Source of the DNA: Methyloversatilis sp.
GTDB taxonomy: Bacteria > Pseudomonadota > Gammaproteobacteria > Burkholderiales > Rhodocyclaceae
Reading direction: 5' to 3'
NCBI RefSeq assembly: GCF_030696805.1
Contig: NZ_JAUYRO010000054.1
Location: 62,001 to 126,000, forward strand
DNA: 64,000 nt
The position numbers were made by a program, and so were the translations under genes. Under the pieces are notes generated by a model. That model was not told where the DNA came from. It ran no database searches and worked only from the letters and a program-made list of their open reading frames with translations. Of the stretch, positions 54,801-61,929 are shown piece after piece (position 1 is the first letter of the stretch; each line of letters starts with the position of its first letter).

Positions 54801-55124
54801 TCAGGAACCGCGCAGGCCCTGACGCAAGGAAGACTGTAACGCGGATGTTTCGCGGTGCAGCGCCATCAGTCGTTCCGACAGCGCAAGAAGGTAATCTTCC
54901 ATCAAGCGCGACAGTTCGCGCACCGACTGGTTGGGCGAGCCGGCCATGGCTCGGCTGGCATCGATCTGGCTTTGCAGATCGCGCAGCACCGCCTGTTTTT
55001 CAGGCGGGCAGGTATTGATGAATTTTTCGATCACGCGCCGTCTCTCCGCGAAGTAGGTCTGTGGATCGGACTGCGCAAGATCCTTCCAGACGTCAAAATC
55101 GAAGTCCTCTGCTTCTTCCGACAC
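54801..55124 (-). CDS. DUF3135 domain protein
   Basis: A 107-residue acidic, helical protein (DFDVWKDLAQSDPQTYFAERRR, then CPPEKQAVLRDLQSQIDASR with a Cys). Recognised as the DUF3135 type, function unknown. It lies 82 bp downstream of a gene with a sigma-28-like promoter on the same strand, so may share flagellar-phase expression. Confidence 0.75.
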   Translation of the reverse strand: MSEEAEDFDFDVWKDLAQSDPQTYFAERRRVIEKFINTCPPEKQAVLRDLQSQIDASRAMAGSPNQSVRELSRLMEDYLLALSERLMALHRETSALQSSLRQGLRGS

Positions 55125-55206
55125 TCAATGTCCTCCGCCGAATCCGATTTCCGAGTCGATCACTGACTCGATCACTGACGACGATTTGAACACAAGGGGC
55201 GCGGAC

Positions 55207-55557
55207 TTACCGCGGGAGGGTTTCACGGGCGGCGACCAGGCGGGCGGCCTGTTCGACGCCCTGATAGGCGAGCTGGCCCGCCAGATCGGGGCACAGCGCA
55301 TCGGTGTTCACCATGTCGAGCGTGGTCTGCACCCATGCGCGCACTTCCTGCGCGCGCATGAACAGACCGCGCGCGTCGGCGTCGGCTGCTTCGTCGGCCA
55401 GACTCAGTGCGGTCACCATGGCTTCGTTGCCGAGCATTTCGATCGACGCCATCAGGCGCATGATTTCTGCGTGATGCGCCTGCACGCTCGCCGCCGGCAG
55501 CAAGGCTGCCGCGGGAAACGGGGACGAAACCGGCTGGATGAGAGTTGCTTCGGCCAT
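55207..55557 (-). CDS. Hypothetical protein under a sigma-28-type promoter
   Basis: A 116-residue helical, Ala-rich protein with no recognised domain. It starts MAEATLIQPVSSPFPAAALL, then HHAEIMRLMASIEMLGNEAM with His/Met-rich content and a single Cys late (NTDALCPDLAG). GAAGGAG eight bases upstream fixes the ATG. No signal or membrane span. A sigma-28 promoter 50 bp upstream and the adjacent cheA terminator imply its own motility-linked transcription. A role in chemotaxis or flagella is inferred from this alone. Confidence 0.72.
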   Translation of the reverse strand: MAEATLIQPVSSPFPAAALLPAASVQAHHAEIMRLMASIEMLGNEAMVTALSLADEAADADARGLFMRAQEVRAWVQTTLDMVNTDALCPDLAGQLAYQGVEQAARLVAARETLPR

Positions 55558-55605
55558 GATGAGGCTCCTTCGTCGTTCGATGGACGGATTACCGTTGGTA
55601 TGTAG

Positions 55606-55632
55606 TTATCGACCGCGACAACGCACTCTTTA
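55606..55632 (-). promoter_or_regulatory. Sigma-28 (FliA) promoter of the small hypothetical gene
   Basis: On the minus strand TAAAGAGT, an 11-bp spacer, then GTCGATAA. The FliA consensus is TAAAGTTT-N11-GCCGATAA, so -10 has 7/8 matches and -35 has 6/8 with the correct spacing. It lies 48 bp upstream of the ATG at 55557 and just beyond the cheA terminator. Confidence 0.8.
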
Positions 55633-55684
55633 GGGGCAGAGACACCTGCCGGCAGAACTGCTCCAAGGCCTTGAAGCAAAAGAA

Positions 55685-55718
55685 AAAGCCCGGCCCATCC
55701 TGCGATGGGCCGGGCTTT
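55685..55718 (-). terminator. Terminator of the cheA operon
   Basis: A perfect 15-bp stem (AAAGCCCGGCCCATC / GATGGGCCGGGCTTT) with a 4-base loop lies 27 bp beyond the cheA stop. On the minus strand it is followed by TTCTTTTGC. It isolates the following small gene from the che transcript. Confidence 0.88.
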
Positions 55719-55745
55719 CCGGCGGTATCGGACGATGAATTTCCG

Positions 55746-57626
55746 TCAGGCAGCGAGCGAAACCGGGCTGATCAGACTGGACCGCGACACACCACGCGAG
55801 TCGCCGAGCGAACCGAGCAGTTCCTTCATGTCGAGAATCAGCACAATCTGACCATTCGACAGCGTCGTCACGCCGGCTACGCCCTTCGGCCGGAAATCGT
55901 CGAGGCTCTTGATCACCGCGTCCTCGCGCCCGGCGAAATTGTCGATTGCGAGAATGAAGGACGATTCGGCGGTCTGCATCAGTACGCCGTACTGCGGCAG
56001 GTTCTTCTGCGGCCAGCCGAGCAGGCGGGCCAGCGGCAGCACCGGCATCACCTCGCCCCGCACCACCATGGTCGCGCGACCACCGACTTCCTGGATGTCC
56101 TGCGGCTGGATCGGCAGGATTTCGCGCACCATCGAAAGCGGTACCGCGAAGTGCTGTTCGGCCAGGCGCACCAGCAGCACCGGCAGGATGGCCAGCGTCA
56201 GCGGCAGCGAAATCACGAACGTCGTGCCCTTGCCCTGGATGGAGCGGATTTCGATCGAACCGTTGAGCTTCTGGATATTCGTCTTCACGACGTCCATGCC
56301 GACACCGCGACCCGACACATCCGACACCATCGCGGCGGTCGAGAAACCGGGCAGGAACACCAGATTCAGGCTTGCACGCTCGTCCAGCGTGTTGGCTTCC
56401 TCATCGGTGATCAGTCCCTTTTCGAGCGCCTTCGCACGCAGCCGCTCGGCGTTCATGCCGCGGCCGTCGTCGGCCACTATTATCACGATGTGGTCGCCCT
56501 CCTGACGCGCTTCGAGGCGCACCACCGACTTGCCCGGCTTGCCCTGGGCGATGCGGTCTTCCGGCGTTTCCACGCCATGATCGACGGCATTTCGGATCAG
56601 GTGGATGATCGGATCCGACAGATCCTCGATCATCGTCTTGTCGATTTCGGTCTCTTCGCCGACCAGCGCCAGCTCGACGTCCTTGCCCAGATTGCGGGCG
56701 AGGTCGCGGGCGATGCGCGGGTACTTCTGGAACAGGCGACCGATCGGCTGCATGCGGGTCTTCATCACCGCGTTCTGCAGATCGGACACCAGCAGATCGA
56801 GCTGGCTGACCGCTGCATCGAGCGCATGCAGCGTTTCATTGTCGTTCTTGCCGGCGAGGATGTCCGCGCGCAGCGAGGTCAGGCGATTCTTGGTCAGGCC
56901 GATTTCGCCCGACAGGTTCAGCACCTGGTCAAGACGCGAGGTATCGACCCGGATCGAGTTTTCACGGCCCTTTTCGGCATCGCGGCGACCGGTCGGTGCC
57001 GGTGCGCCCGGACGATCAGCGGACCGACGGCCGAACGCTGCATTGACCACCGCAGCAACCTCGCCGTCATTGGCCGATCGCGCCGCCGCTGGTTCAGGCA
57101 CCGCTTGCGGGGCGACCGGCACAACACCGGTCACCGCCTTGTGCAGCGTGTTCCAGTCAGGTTCGACGCCTCGTGCGGCGGCGGGAGCAGCAGGCGCTTC
57201 GGCACTGGCGCCCGGTGCGGCGACCTTGTCGAGCTCGCCGGCCAAAGCAGCACGCAAGCGGGTCATCACGCCGACGTCGGCGGCAGCCGGCAGCATGCCG
57301 CGCTCAAGTGCGCCGAACATGTCACGCACGATGCCGGTCGCGTCGAGGATGACGTCCATCAGTTGCGGCGTGATGGCCATTTCGCCATTGCGAAGCTTGT
57401 CAAAAAGGTTTTCGGTCAGGTGACAGAGCGCAACCAGTTCGGCCGCATTCAGGAAGCCGGCGCCACCCTTGATGGTGTGGAAGCCGCGAAAAATCTCGTT
57501 CAGCAGACTGCGATCTCCCGGCGTCTTTTCGAGATCGACCAGCTTGTTGTCCACGCCGGACAGCAGGTCGGTCGCCTCGACCAGAAAGTCCTGCAGCAGA
57601 TCTTCCATGCCCTGAAAGTCACTCAT
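55746..57626 (-). CDS. cheA: Chemotaxis histidine kinase CheA (no P2 domain seen)
   Basis: A 626-residue kinase. The Hpt domain has phospho-His50 in FHTIKGG. Residues about 134-222 are a low-complexity Ala/Pro linker where P2 (CheY/CheB docking) is expected. Dimerisation P3 starts near 225 (SRLDQVLNLSGEIGLTKNRL). The ATPase has HLIRNAVDHGVE, DDGRGM, SGRGVGMDVV and GKGTTF, and a CheW-like P5 follows. It transfers phosphate to CheY. CACAGGAGCG upstream supports the ATG. It is the last gene of cheV-cheV-cheY-cheZ-cheA. CheW, CheR and CheB are not in the window. Confidence 0.94.
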   Translation of the reverse strand: MSDFQGMEDLLQDFLVEATDLLSGVDNKLVDLEKTPGDRSLLNEIFRGFHTIKGGAGFLNAAELVALCHLTENLFDKLRNGEMAITPQLMDVILDATGIVRDMFGALERGMLPAAADVGVMTRLRAALAGELDKVAAPGASAEAPAAPAAARGVEPDWNTLHKAVTGVVPVAPQAVPEPAAARSANDGEVAAVVNAAFGRRSADRPGAPAPTGRRDAEKGRENSIRVDTSRLDQVLNLSGEIGLTKNRLTSLRADILAGKNDNETLHALDAAVSQLDLLVSDLQNAVMKTRMQPIGRLFQKYPRIARDLARNLGKDVELALVGEETEIDKTMIEDLSDPIIHLIRNAVDHGVETPEDRIAQGKPGKSVVRLEARQEGDHIVIIVADDGRGMNAERLRAKALEKGLITDEEANTLDERASLNLVFLPGFSTAAMVSDVSGRGVGMDVVKTNIQKLNGSIEIRSIQGKGTTFVISLPLTLAILPVLLVRLAEQHFAVPLSMVREILPIQPQDIQEVGGRATMVVRGEVMPVLPLARLLGWPQKNLPQYGVLMQTAESSFILAIDNFAGREDAVIKSLDDFRPKGVAGVTTLSNGQIVLILDMKELLGSLGDSRGVSRSSLISPVSLAA

Positions 57627-57779
57627 CGTTCGCTCCTGTGGCGGGCAGCGCATTCAACGCACCGCTCGCCCTACTGCTCCTGTTGTTCCGGCTTCGCGGG
57701 TGGATGCCACCCGTTCGACCGACCCGTTCGTCTGCGCTGACCGAACGCTGTGTCACGACTGTCCTGCTGCTGCCTGCGA

Positions 57780-58610
57780 TCAGAAGCCGAGACTTTCGAG
57801 CAGGTCGTCGACCTGCTCCTGGCTGGTCACCACATCCTCGCGTCCTTTGGCCGAAATCACCGGACCGTTCAGCAGCCCTTCCGGTGTGCTGGCGCGCTTT
57901 TCGGCGGGCATGGCTTCGATCAGAACCTGCAGCAATCCGCTCTCGAGCTTTTGCGACATTTCGACGATTTTCTTGATCACCTGTCCGGTCAGATCCTGAA
58001 AATCCTGGGCCATCATGATTTCGTTCAGCTGCGCCCGGGTGTCGCGGGCAAACGCCGGCACGTCGCCGAGAAAGCCGCGGGTTTCCGCGGCCAGCGCCTT
58101 GAATTCGTCAACCGACAGTTCGTTCCGGTACAGCTTTTCCCAGCGGTCATGCAGCGTGCTCGAGCGCTTTTCGACGTCGTCCTGCAGCGGTATGGCGATA
58201 TCTGTCGCGTTGAGCACACGGCTGGCTGCGCTCTCGGTCATCTGCGCGATATAGGTCAGGCGGCTGCGCGCATCGGGCATCTGCGTCGCGACGTCTTCGA
58301 GCGCTTGGTCGTACCCCAGTTCGCGCAGCGTGTCGTGCAGCTGTCGCGCGAGGTGACCCACCTTGTTGAAAACGTTGTCGCAGCTGTGTTCGTCATCATT
58401 GACAGGCTCATCGGCCGCGACGGGCGCCGCAACGTAGTCATCCGACACCGAATCGAACAGGGCTTCCAGATCGGCGCTGTCGCCGCTGCTGTTTGCCGCT
58501 TCCGGCACGACTTCGAGCCGCACCTTCTGGGGCGTCTCGGACGCAATGCTGTCGAACAGCGCCTGCAGGTCGTCGGAATCGCCGGTTTCGTCAAGCTTCA
58601 TCTTCTTCAC
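57780..58610 (-). CDS. cheZ: Protein phosphatase CheZ
   Basis: A 276-residue CheY-P phosphatase. The active helix has QDFQDLTGQVIKKIVEM with the catalytic Gln, and the C-terminal CheY-binding tail VDDLLESLGF is intact. Near the N-terminus two similar segments, DDLQALFDSI (13-22) and ADLEALFDSV (46-55), precede a 40-residue acidic region. GTG 58610 follows GGGAG and is used. An ATG nine bp later is possible. Follows cheY by 22 bp. Confidence 0.93.
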   Translation of the reverse strand: MKKMKLDETGDSDDLQALFDSIASETPQKVRLEVVPEAANSSGDSADLEALFDSVSDDYVAAPVAADEPVNDDEHSCDNVFNKVGHLARQLHDTLRELGYDQALEDVATQMPDARSRLTYIAQMTESAASRVLNATDIAIPLQDDVEKRSSTLHDRWEKLYRNELSVDEFKALAAETRGFLGDVPAFARDTRAQLNEIMMAQDFQDLTGQVIKKIVEMSQKLESGLLQVLIEAMPAEKRASTPEGLLNGPVISAKGREDVVTSQEQVDDLLESLGF

Positions 58611-58632
58611 AGTTTCATCTCCCGATGCCGGC

Positions 58633-59031
58633 TCAGGCGGCCTTCTGGTTCATCTTTTCGAAGATCTTGGTCAGCTTTTCACCCAGGGTGCCGGCGGTGA
58701 AAGGCTTCACGATGTAGCCCGAAGCGCCGGCCTGGGCTGCTTCGATGATGTTTTCCTTCTTGGCTTCGGCCGTGATCATCAATACCGGCAGGCCCTTCAG
58801 GGCAGCGTCGGCACGGATGGCGCGCAGCAGCTCGATGCCGGTCATGTTCGGCATGTTCCAGTCAGTGACCACGAAGTCGAAGTCGGACGACTTCAGCTTC
58901 TGCAGCGCGATGACGCCGTCCTCGGCCTCATCGACATTGGTAAAGCCGAGCTCCTTCAACAGATTGCGCACGATGCGGCGCATGGTCGAAAAGTCGTCGA
59001 CAACGAGAAACTTCATCTTGGGATCTGACAT
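58633..59031 (-). CDS. cheY: Chemotaxis response regulator CheY
   Basis: A 132-residue single receiver domain. Acidic pair Asp12/Asp13, phospho-acceptor Asp57 in [10 protein letters not shown], a Thr in MITAEA, and Lys in GYIVKPF. Binds FliM when phosphorylated. Lies 12 bp after cheV. Confidence 0.96.
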   Translation of the reverse strand: MSDPKMKFLVVDDFSTMRRIVRNLLKELGFTNVDEAEDGVIALQKLKSSDFDFVVTDWNMPNMTGIELLRAIRADAALKGLPVLMITAEAKKENIIEAAQAGASGYIVKPFTAGTLGEKLTKIFEKMNQKAA

Positions 59032-59043
59032 GGCCTACCTCTC

Positions 59044-59988
59044 TCAGGCTTTATGGGCTTGCAGCAGCGGACGCAGCGTATCGGCCAGCACTTCGGCGTC
59101 GAACTTCGCCACATAGGCATCGACACCGACGCTCTTGCCCATTGCACGGTTTGCTTCCGACGACAGCGACGAGTGCATTACCACCGGTATATCGGCGAAT
59201 CGGGGATCGTTCTTGATGTGTCGAGTCAGCACATAGCCATCCATCTCGGGCATTTCCGCATCGACCAGTATCAGATCGATCTCGTCCGTCAGCGGCTGAC
59301 CGGTCTGCGCCGTGTGAGCGGCCATGCCCTGCAGGCGTGCCCACGCCTCGGCGCCGTTGGTGGCGTGCTTGTGGCGGATATTGAGCTTGTCCAGCACTTC
59401 TGCGATCTTCTTGCGGGCGACCGCAGAGTCGTCGACGAAGAACACGTTCGGATCGTAATTGCCGCCCAGCGGCGGAATCTCGCCGATGACGGCATCGCCG
59501 AAGGTGCAGGCCAGAATGCTTTCGACATCCAGGATGGACACCAGCCGGCCGTCGTCGAGCTCTGTGATCGCGGTGATGTAGAGCTGCTCGCTGGTGACGA
59601 CCGACTCGGGCGCACGTACGCGGTCCCAGTCGACGCGGATGATGCGATCCACCTCATGCACCAGAAAGCCCAGCGTACGCTTGCTGTACTCGGTCACCAT
59701 CATCGCGCCACCCATGCCTTCCGGCGCGTCGGTCAGGTTCATGATGCGTGCCAGCGACAGCACCGGAATGACGTTTCCACGCAGCGAAATCAGGCCTTCG
59801 ACGCCAGCCGGCATATTCGGTGTCGGCGTCACGATCGGCGTACTGCTGACCTCGCGCACCTTGAACACATTGATGCCGAACAGCTCGTGCGTGCCGAGCG
59901 AAAACAGCAGGATTTCCATCTTGTTCGAGCCCGCCAGCTTGGTGCGGGCGTCCACCTGCTCGAGCAGGTTGTGGTCGGGTCTGTCCAT
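59044..59988 (-). CDS. cheV: Chemotaxis coupling protein CheV (copy 1)
   Basis: A 314-residue CheW-like domain (about 15-160, KMEILLFSLGTHELFGINVF, LRGNVIPVLSL) plus a receiver domain (about 175-310) with Asp in LVDAEMPEMDG and a C-terminal Lys in AYVAKFDAEVL. It couples receptors to CheA and may modulate signalling or act as phosphate sink. It is a tandem paralogue of the next gene, 20 bp after it. Confidence 0.92.
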   Translation of the reverse strand: MDRPDHNLLEQVDARTKLAGSNKMEILLFSLGTHELFGINVFKVREVSSTPIVTPTPNMPAGVEGLISLRGNVIPVLSLARIMNLTDAPEGMGGAMMVTEYSKRTLGFLVHEVDRIIRVDWDRVRAPESVVTSEQLYITAITELDDGRLVSILDVESILACTFGDAVIGEIPPLGGNYDPNVFFVDDSAVARKKIAEVLDKLNIRHKHATNGAEAWARLQGMAAHTAQTGQPLTDEIDLILVDAEMPEMDGYVLTRHIKNDPRFADIPVVMHSSLSSEANRAMGKSVGVDAYVAKFDAEVLADTLRPLLQAHKA

Positions 59989-60008
59989 CGTGTTGTCTCC
60001 GGTCTTGT

Positions 60009-60980
60009 TCAGGCAGCCACGCGATCGATGCCCTTGCTGCGGCGGATCAGGCGGGTGATGGTTTCGGCGAGGCGCTGTGCCTCGAACTTGGACACATACT
60101 CATCGACGCCGACCGAGCGGCCCAGTTGCTGGTTCGAGCCCGACGACAACGACGAGTGCATGACCACCGGAATGCCGGTGAAGCGCGGGTCGGCCTTGAT
60201 GTTCTTGGTCAGGATGTAGCCGTCCATCTCCGGCATCTCGACGTCGGTCAGGATCATGCTGATCAGCTCACTCACCTTGCGGCCGCTGGAATCGGCATAG
60301 CTGGCAACCTTCAGCAGTTCGGCCCACATCTGGCCGCCGTTGATGGCGCTGACGTAGCGCACGCCCATGAGGTCGAGCGTGCGCGTGATCTGGGTGCGGG
60401 CAACCGGGGAGTCGTCGCAGAAGAAGACCGTTGCGTCTTCGATGTCGAGCGGCTTGATGTCCTTGAAGGCGAGATCGTTGTCGATATCCGCGGTTTCGGA
60501 CAGGATCTTCTCGACGTCCAGCATCATCACCAGGCGGTTGTCCGCCAGCTCGGTCACTGCGGTCACCAGACCGCCGAGATTGGCGGTCAGCATGGCCGGC
60601 GGCACGCGCATCTGCGACCAGTCCAGGCGCAGGATGGTATCGACCGACTCGACCAGGAAGCCCTGGGTGTGGCCGTTGTATTCCGTCACGATCATCACGT
60701 CGCGCGGCGTATCGCTCGGGAACTGGGCAAACTTGGCCAGATCGACCACCGGTACCAGCGCGCCGCGCAGGCTCACCATGCCCTCGACCGCATTGGGCAT
60801 TTCCGGCGCAGCCGTGATGTTGGGCGTACGCATCACCTCGCGCACCTTGAACACATTGATGCCGAATGTCTCGCGTCGCCCGGTGCGCGTATCCACACCG
60901 AGCGAAAACATCAGTATTTCGAGCTTGTTGGTACCCGCAAGCTTGGTGCGGGCATCGATATTCTTGAGTAACTCTGACAT
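60009..60980 (-). CDS. cheV: Chemotaxis coupling protein CheV (copy 2)
   Basis: A 323-residue paralogue of copy 1. CheW-like domain (KLEILMFSLGVDTRTGRRET, a small insertion before FGINVF), then receiver with LTDVEMPEMDG and EYVSKFEAQRL. The long upstream frame through the repeats to 61844 is spurious. ATG 60980 (MSELLKN) is used. First gene of the che operon, with a sigma-28-like promoter at 61033-61059. Confidence 0.92.
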   Translation of the reverse strand: MSELLKNIDARTKLAGTNKLEILMFSLGVDTRTGRRETFGINVFKVREVMRTPNITAAPEMPNAVEGMVSLRGALVPVVDLAKFAQFPSDTPRDVMIVTEYNGHTQGFLVESVDTILRLDWSQMRVPPAMLTANLGGLVTAVTELADNRLVMMLDVEKILSETADIDNDLAFKDIKPLDIEDATVFFCDDSPVARTQITRTLDLMGVRYVSAINGGQMWAELLKVASYADSSGRKVSELISMILTDVEMPEMDGYILTKNIKADPRFTGIPVVMHSSLSSGSNQQLGRSVGVDEYVSKFEAQRLAETITRLIRRSKGIDRVAA

Positions 60981-61032
60981 GTCGGCCTCGTCTGTCTGTT
61001 CAGTGGCACGAAAACAACCGGGTGCTGATGTC

Positions 61033-61059
61033 TTTACGGCAGCATCGAAAGACTCTTGA
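61033..61059 (-). promoter_or_regulatory. Sigma-28-like promoter of the che operon
   Basis: On the minus strand TCAAGAGT, an 11-bp spacer, then GCCGTAAA. The -10 shares 6/8 with GCCGATAA and the -35 resembles the TCAAG-type variant. It lies 52 bp upstream of the cheV ATG. Its spacing and -35 AAGAGT match the other sigma-28 site in the window. Confidence 0.55.
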
Positions 61060-61178
61060 ACCCGATATGCGACATCCGTGCGACAAGCCGCCGCCCCGTC
61101 CGCCAGGCGCCATGGAGGCGGTTTTGCGCGGACCGGAGGGCCTTTCGCCGCTCCCGCCCCTCGCGACGACCTTCCAGA

Positions 61179-61348
61179 TTTTCGTAGGAGCGGGCCCCGC
61201 CCGCGATAGGGCGGTTGATCGGGCGGTGTCGCGTGTTTCAAGGCTGCATCGCCTGCAGGGGCGAAGCGGGGGTTACGGCGAGCATTGCTCGCCGCCTGCG
61301 AAGCCGGCTGGCCATGCAGGGCCAGCCGTGGACAGGCTCCTACGAAAA
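61179..61348 (+). repeat. 170-bp REP-like repeat, copy A
   Basis: Ends are TTTTCGTAGGAGC (61179-61191) and GCTCCTACGAAAA (61336-61348), a perfect 13-bp inverted repeat. Inside are GCGGGCCCCGCCCGC-type, GGCGAGCAtTGCTCGCC and GGCTGGCC-ATGCA-GGGCCAGCC hairpins. It differs from copy B at two positions. The GTAGGAGCGGGC/GCCCGCGAT part recalls Pseudomonas REP units. Confidence 0.85.
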
Positions 61349-61449
61349 CCCGCACAGCATCGAGGTTTTCGCAAACGCGGCGAAAGCCACGAATCGACCG
61401 CCCGCCCCCCCCGCGTCGCACGCCATCCACCTCGGCCCTCACGCGCCAT

Positions 61450-61588
61450 TGTTGGGCATCGCTGCGCTCACCCCAACCTACGGCGGCGTGACCCATGCGT
61501 CGCTTGGGTGAACACCCCAACCCGGCCCCGCCGCAATCCGGCGCCGTGACCCATGCGTAGGTTGGGGTGAGCGCAGCGATGCCCAACA
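61450..61588. repeat. 33-bp perfect inverted repeat around a 73-bp loop
   Basis: Left arm 61450-61482 (TGTTGGGCATCGCTGCGCTC...) and right arm 61556-61588 are exact reverse complements. The loop contains two CGTGACCCATGCGT-like segments. The TAGGTTGGGGTGAGCG... sequence is a type of intergenic repeat I have seen in other beta/gammaproteobacteria. It sits between the two 170-bp elements. Confidence 0.85.
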
Positions 61589-61664
61589 GATCTCCGTATC
61601 CATGCCCCGATGGAATACGGGCGAACGCATAGGCGAAGGCCACTTTCGCTCCAACCTGCCGGGT

Positions 61665-61834
61665 TTTTCGTAGGAGCGGGCCCCGCCCGCGATAGGGCGG
61701 TTGATCGGGCGGTGTCGCGTGTTTCAAGGCTGCATCGCCTGCAGGGGCGGAGCGGGGGTTTCGGCGAGCATTGCTCGCCGCCTGCGAAGCCGGCTGGCCA
61801 TGCAGGGCCAGCCGTGGACAGGCTCCTACGAAAA
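61665..61834 (+). repeat. 170-bp REP-like repeat, copy B
   Basis: Same ends as copy A (TTTTCGTAGGAGC at 61665-61677, GCTCCTACGAAAA at 61822-61834), same length and orientation, 486 bp downstream. Two base differences in 170. The rest of the cheV to receptor gap (61060-61929) shows no gene. Confidence 0.85.
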
Positions 61835-61929
61835 CCCCGCGCATTCATCCCGCTGCGGTGTCGAGGCTTTCGTAAGAGCGGAGCAGGTGCGGACACGGCC
61901 CTGGATCCGGGCCGGGCATCATTCGCGGT

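Noticed and set aside
55151-55180. Short tandem repeat GATCACTGACTC
   Set aside because: Two units only, and no link to promoter or gene could be made.
61402-61412. Run of C in the repeat region
   Set aside because: Not in a promoter or coding start, so no phase-variation role can be argued.
61179-61834. Possible CRISPR array
   Set aside because: Only two long copies, with internal hairpins and a 316-bp spacer. No cas genes are present.
60981-61844. Open frame extending cheV upstream by almost 290 codons
   Set aside because: It runs through the 170-bp repeats and the inverted repeat, giving repeated Arg/Pro/Ala-rich peptide. CheV homology starts at 60980.
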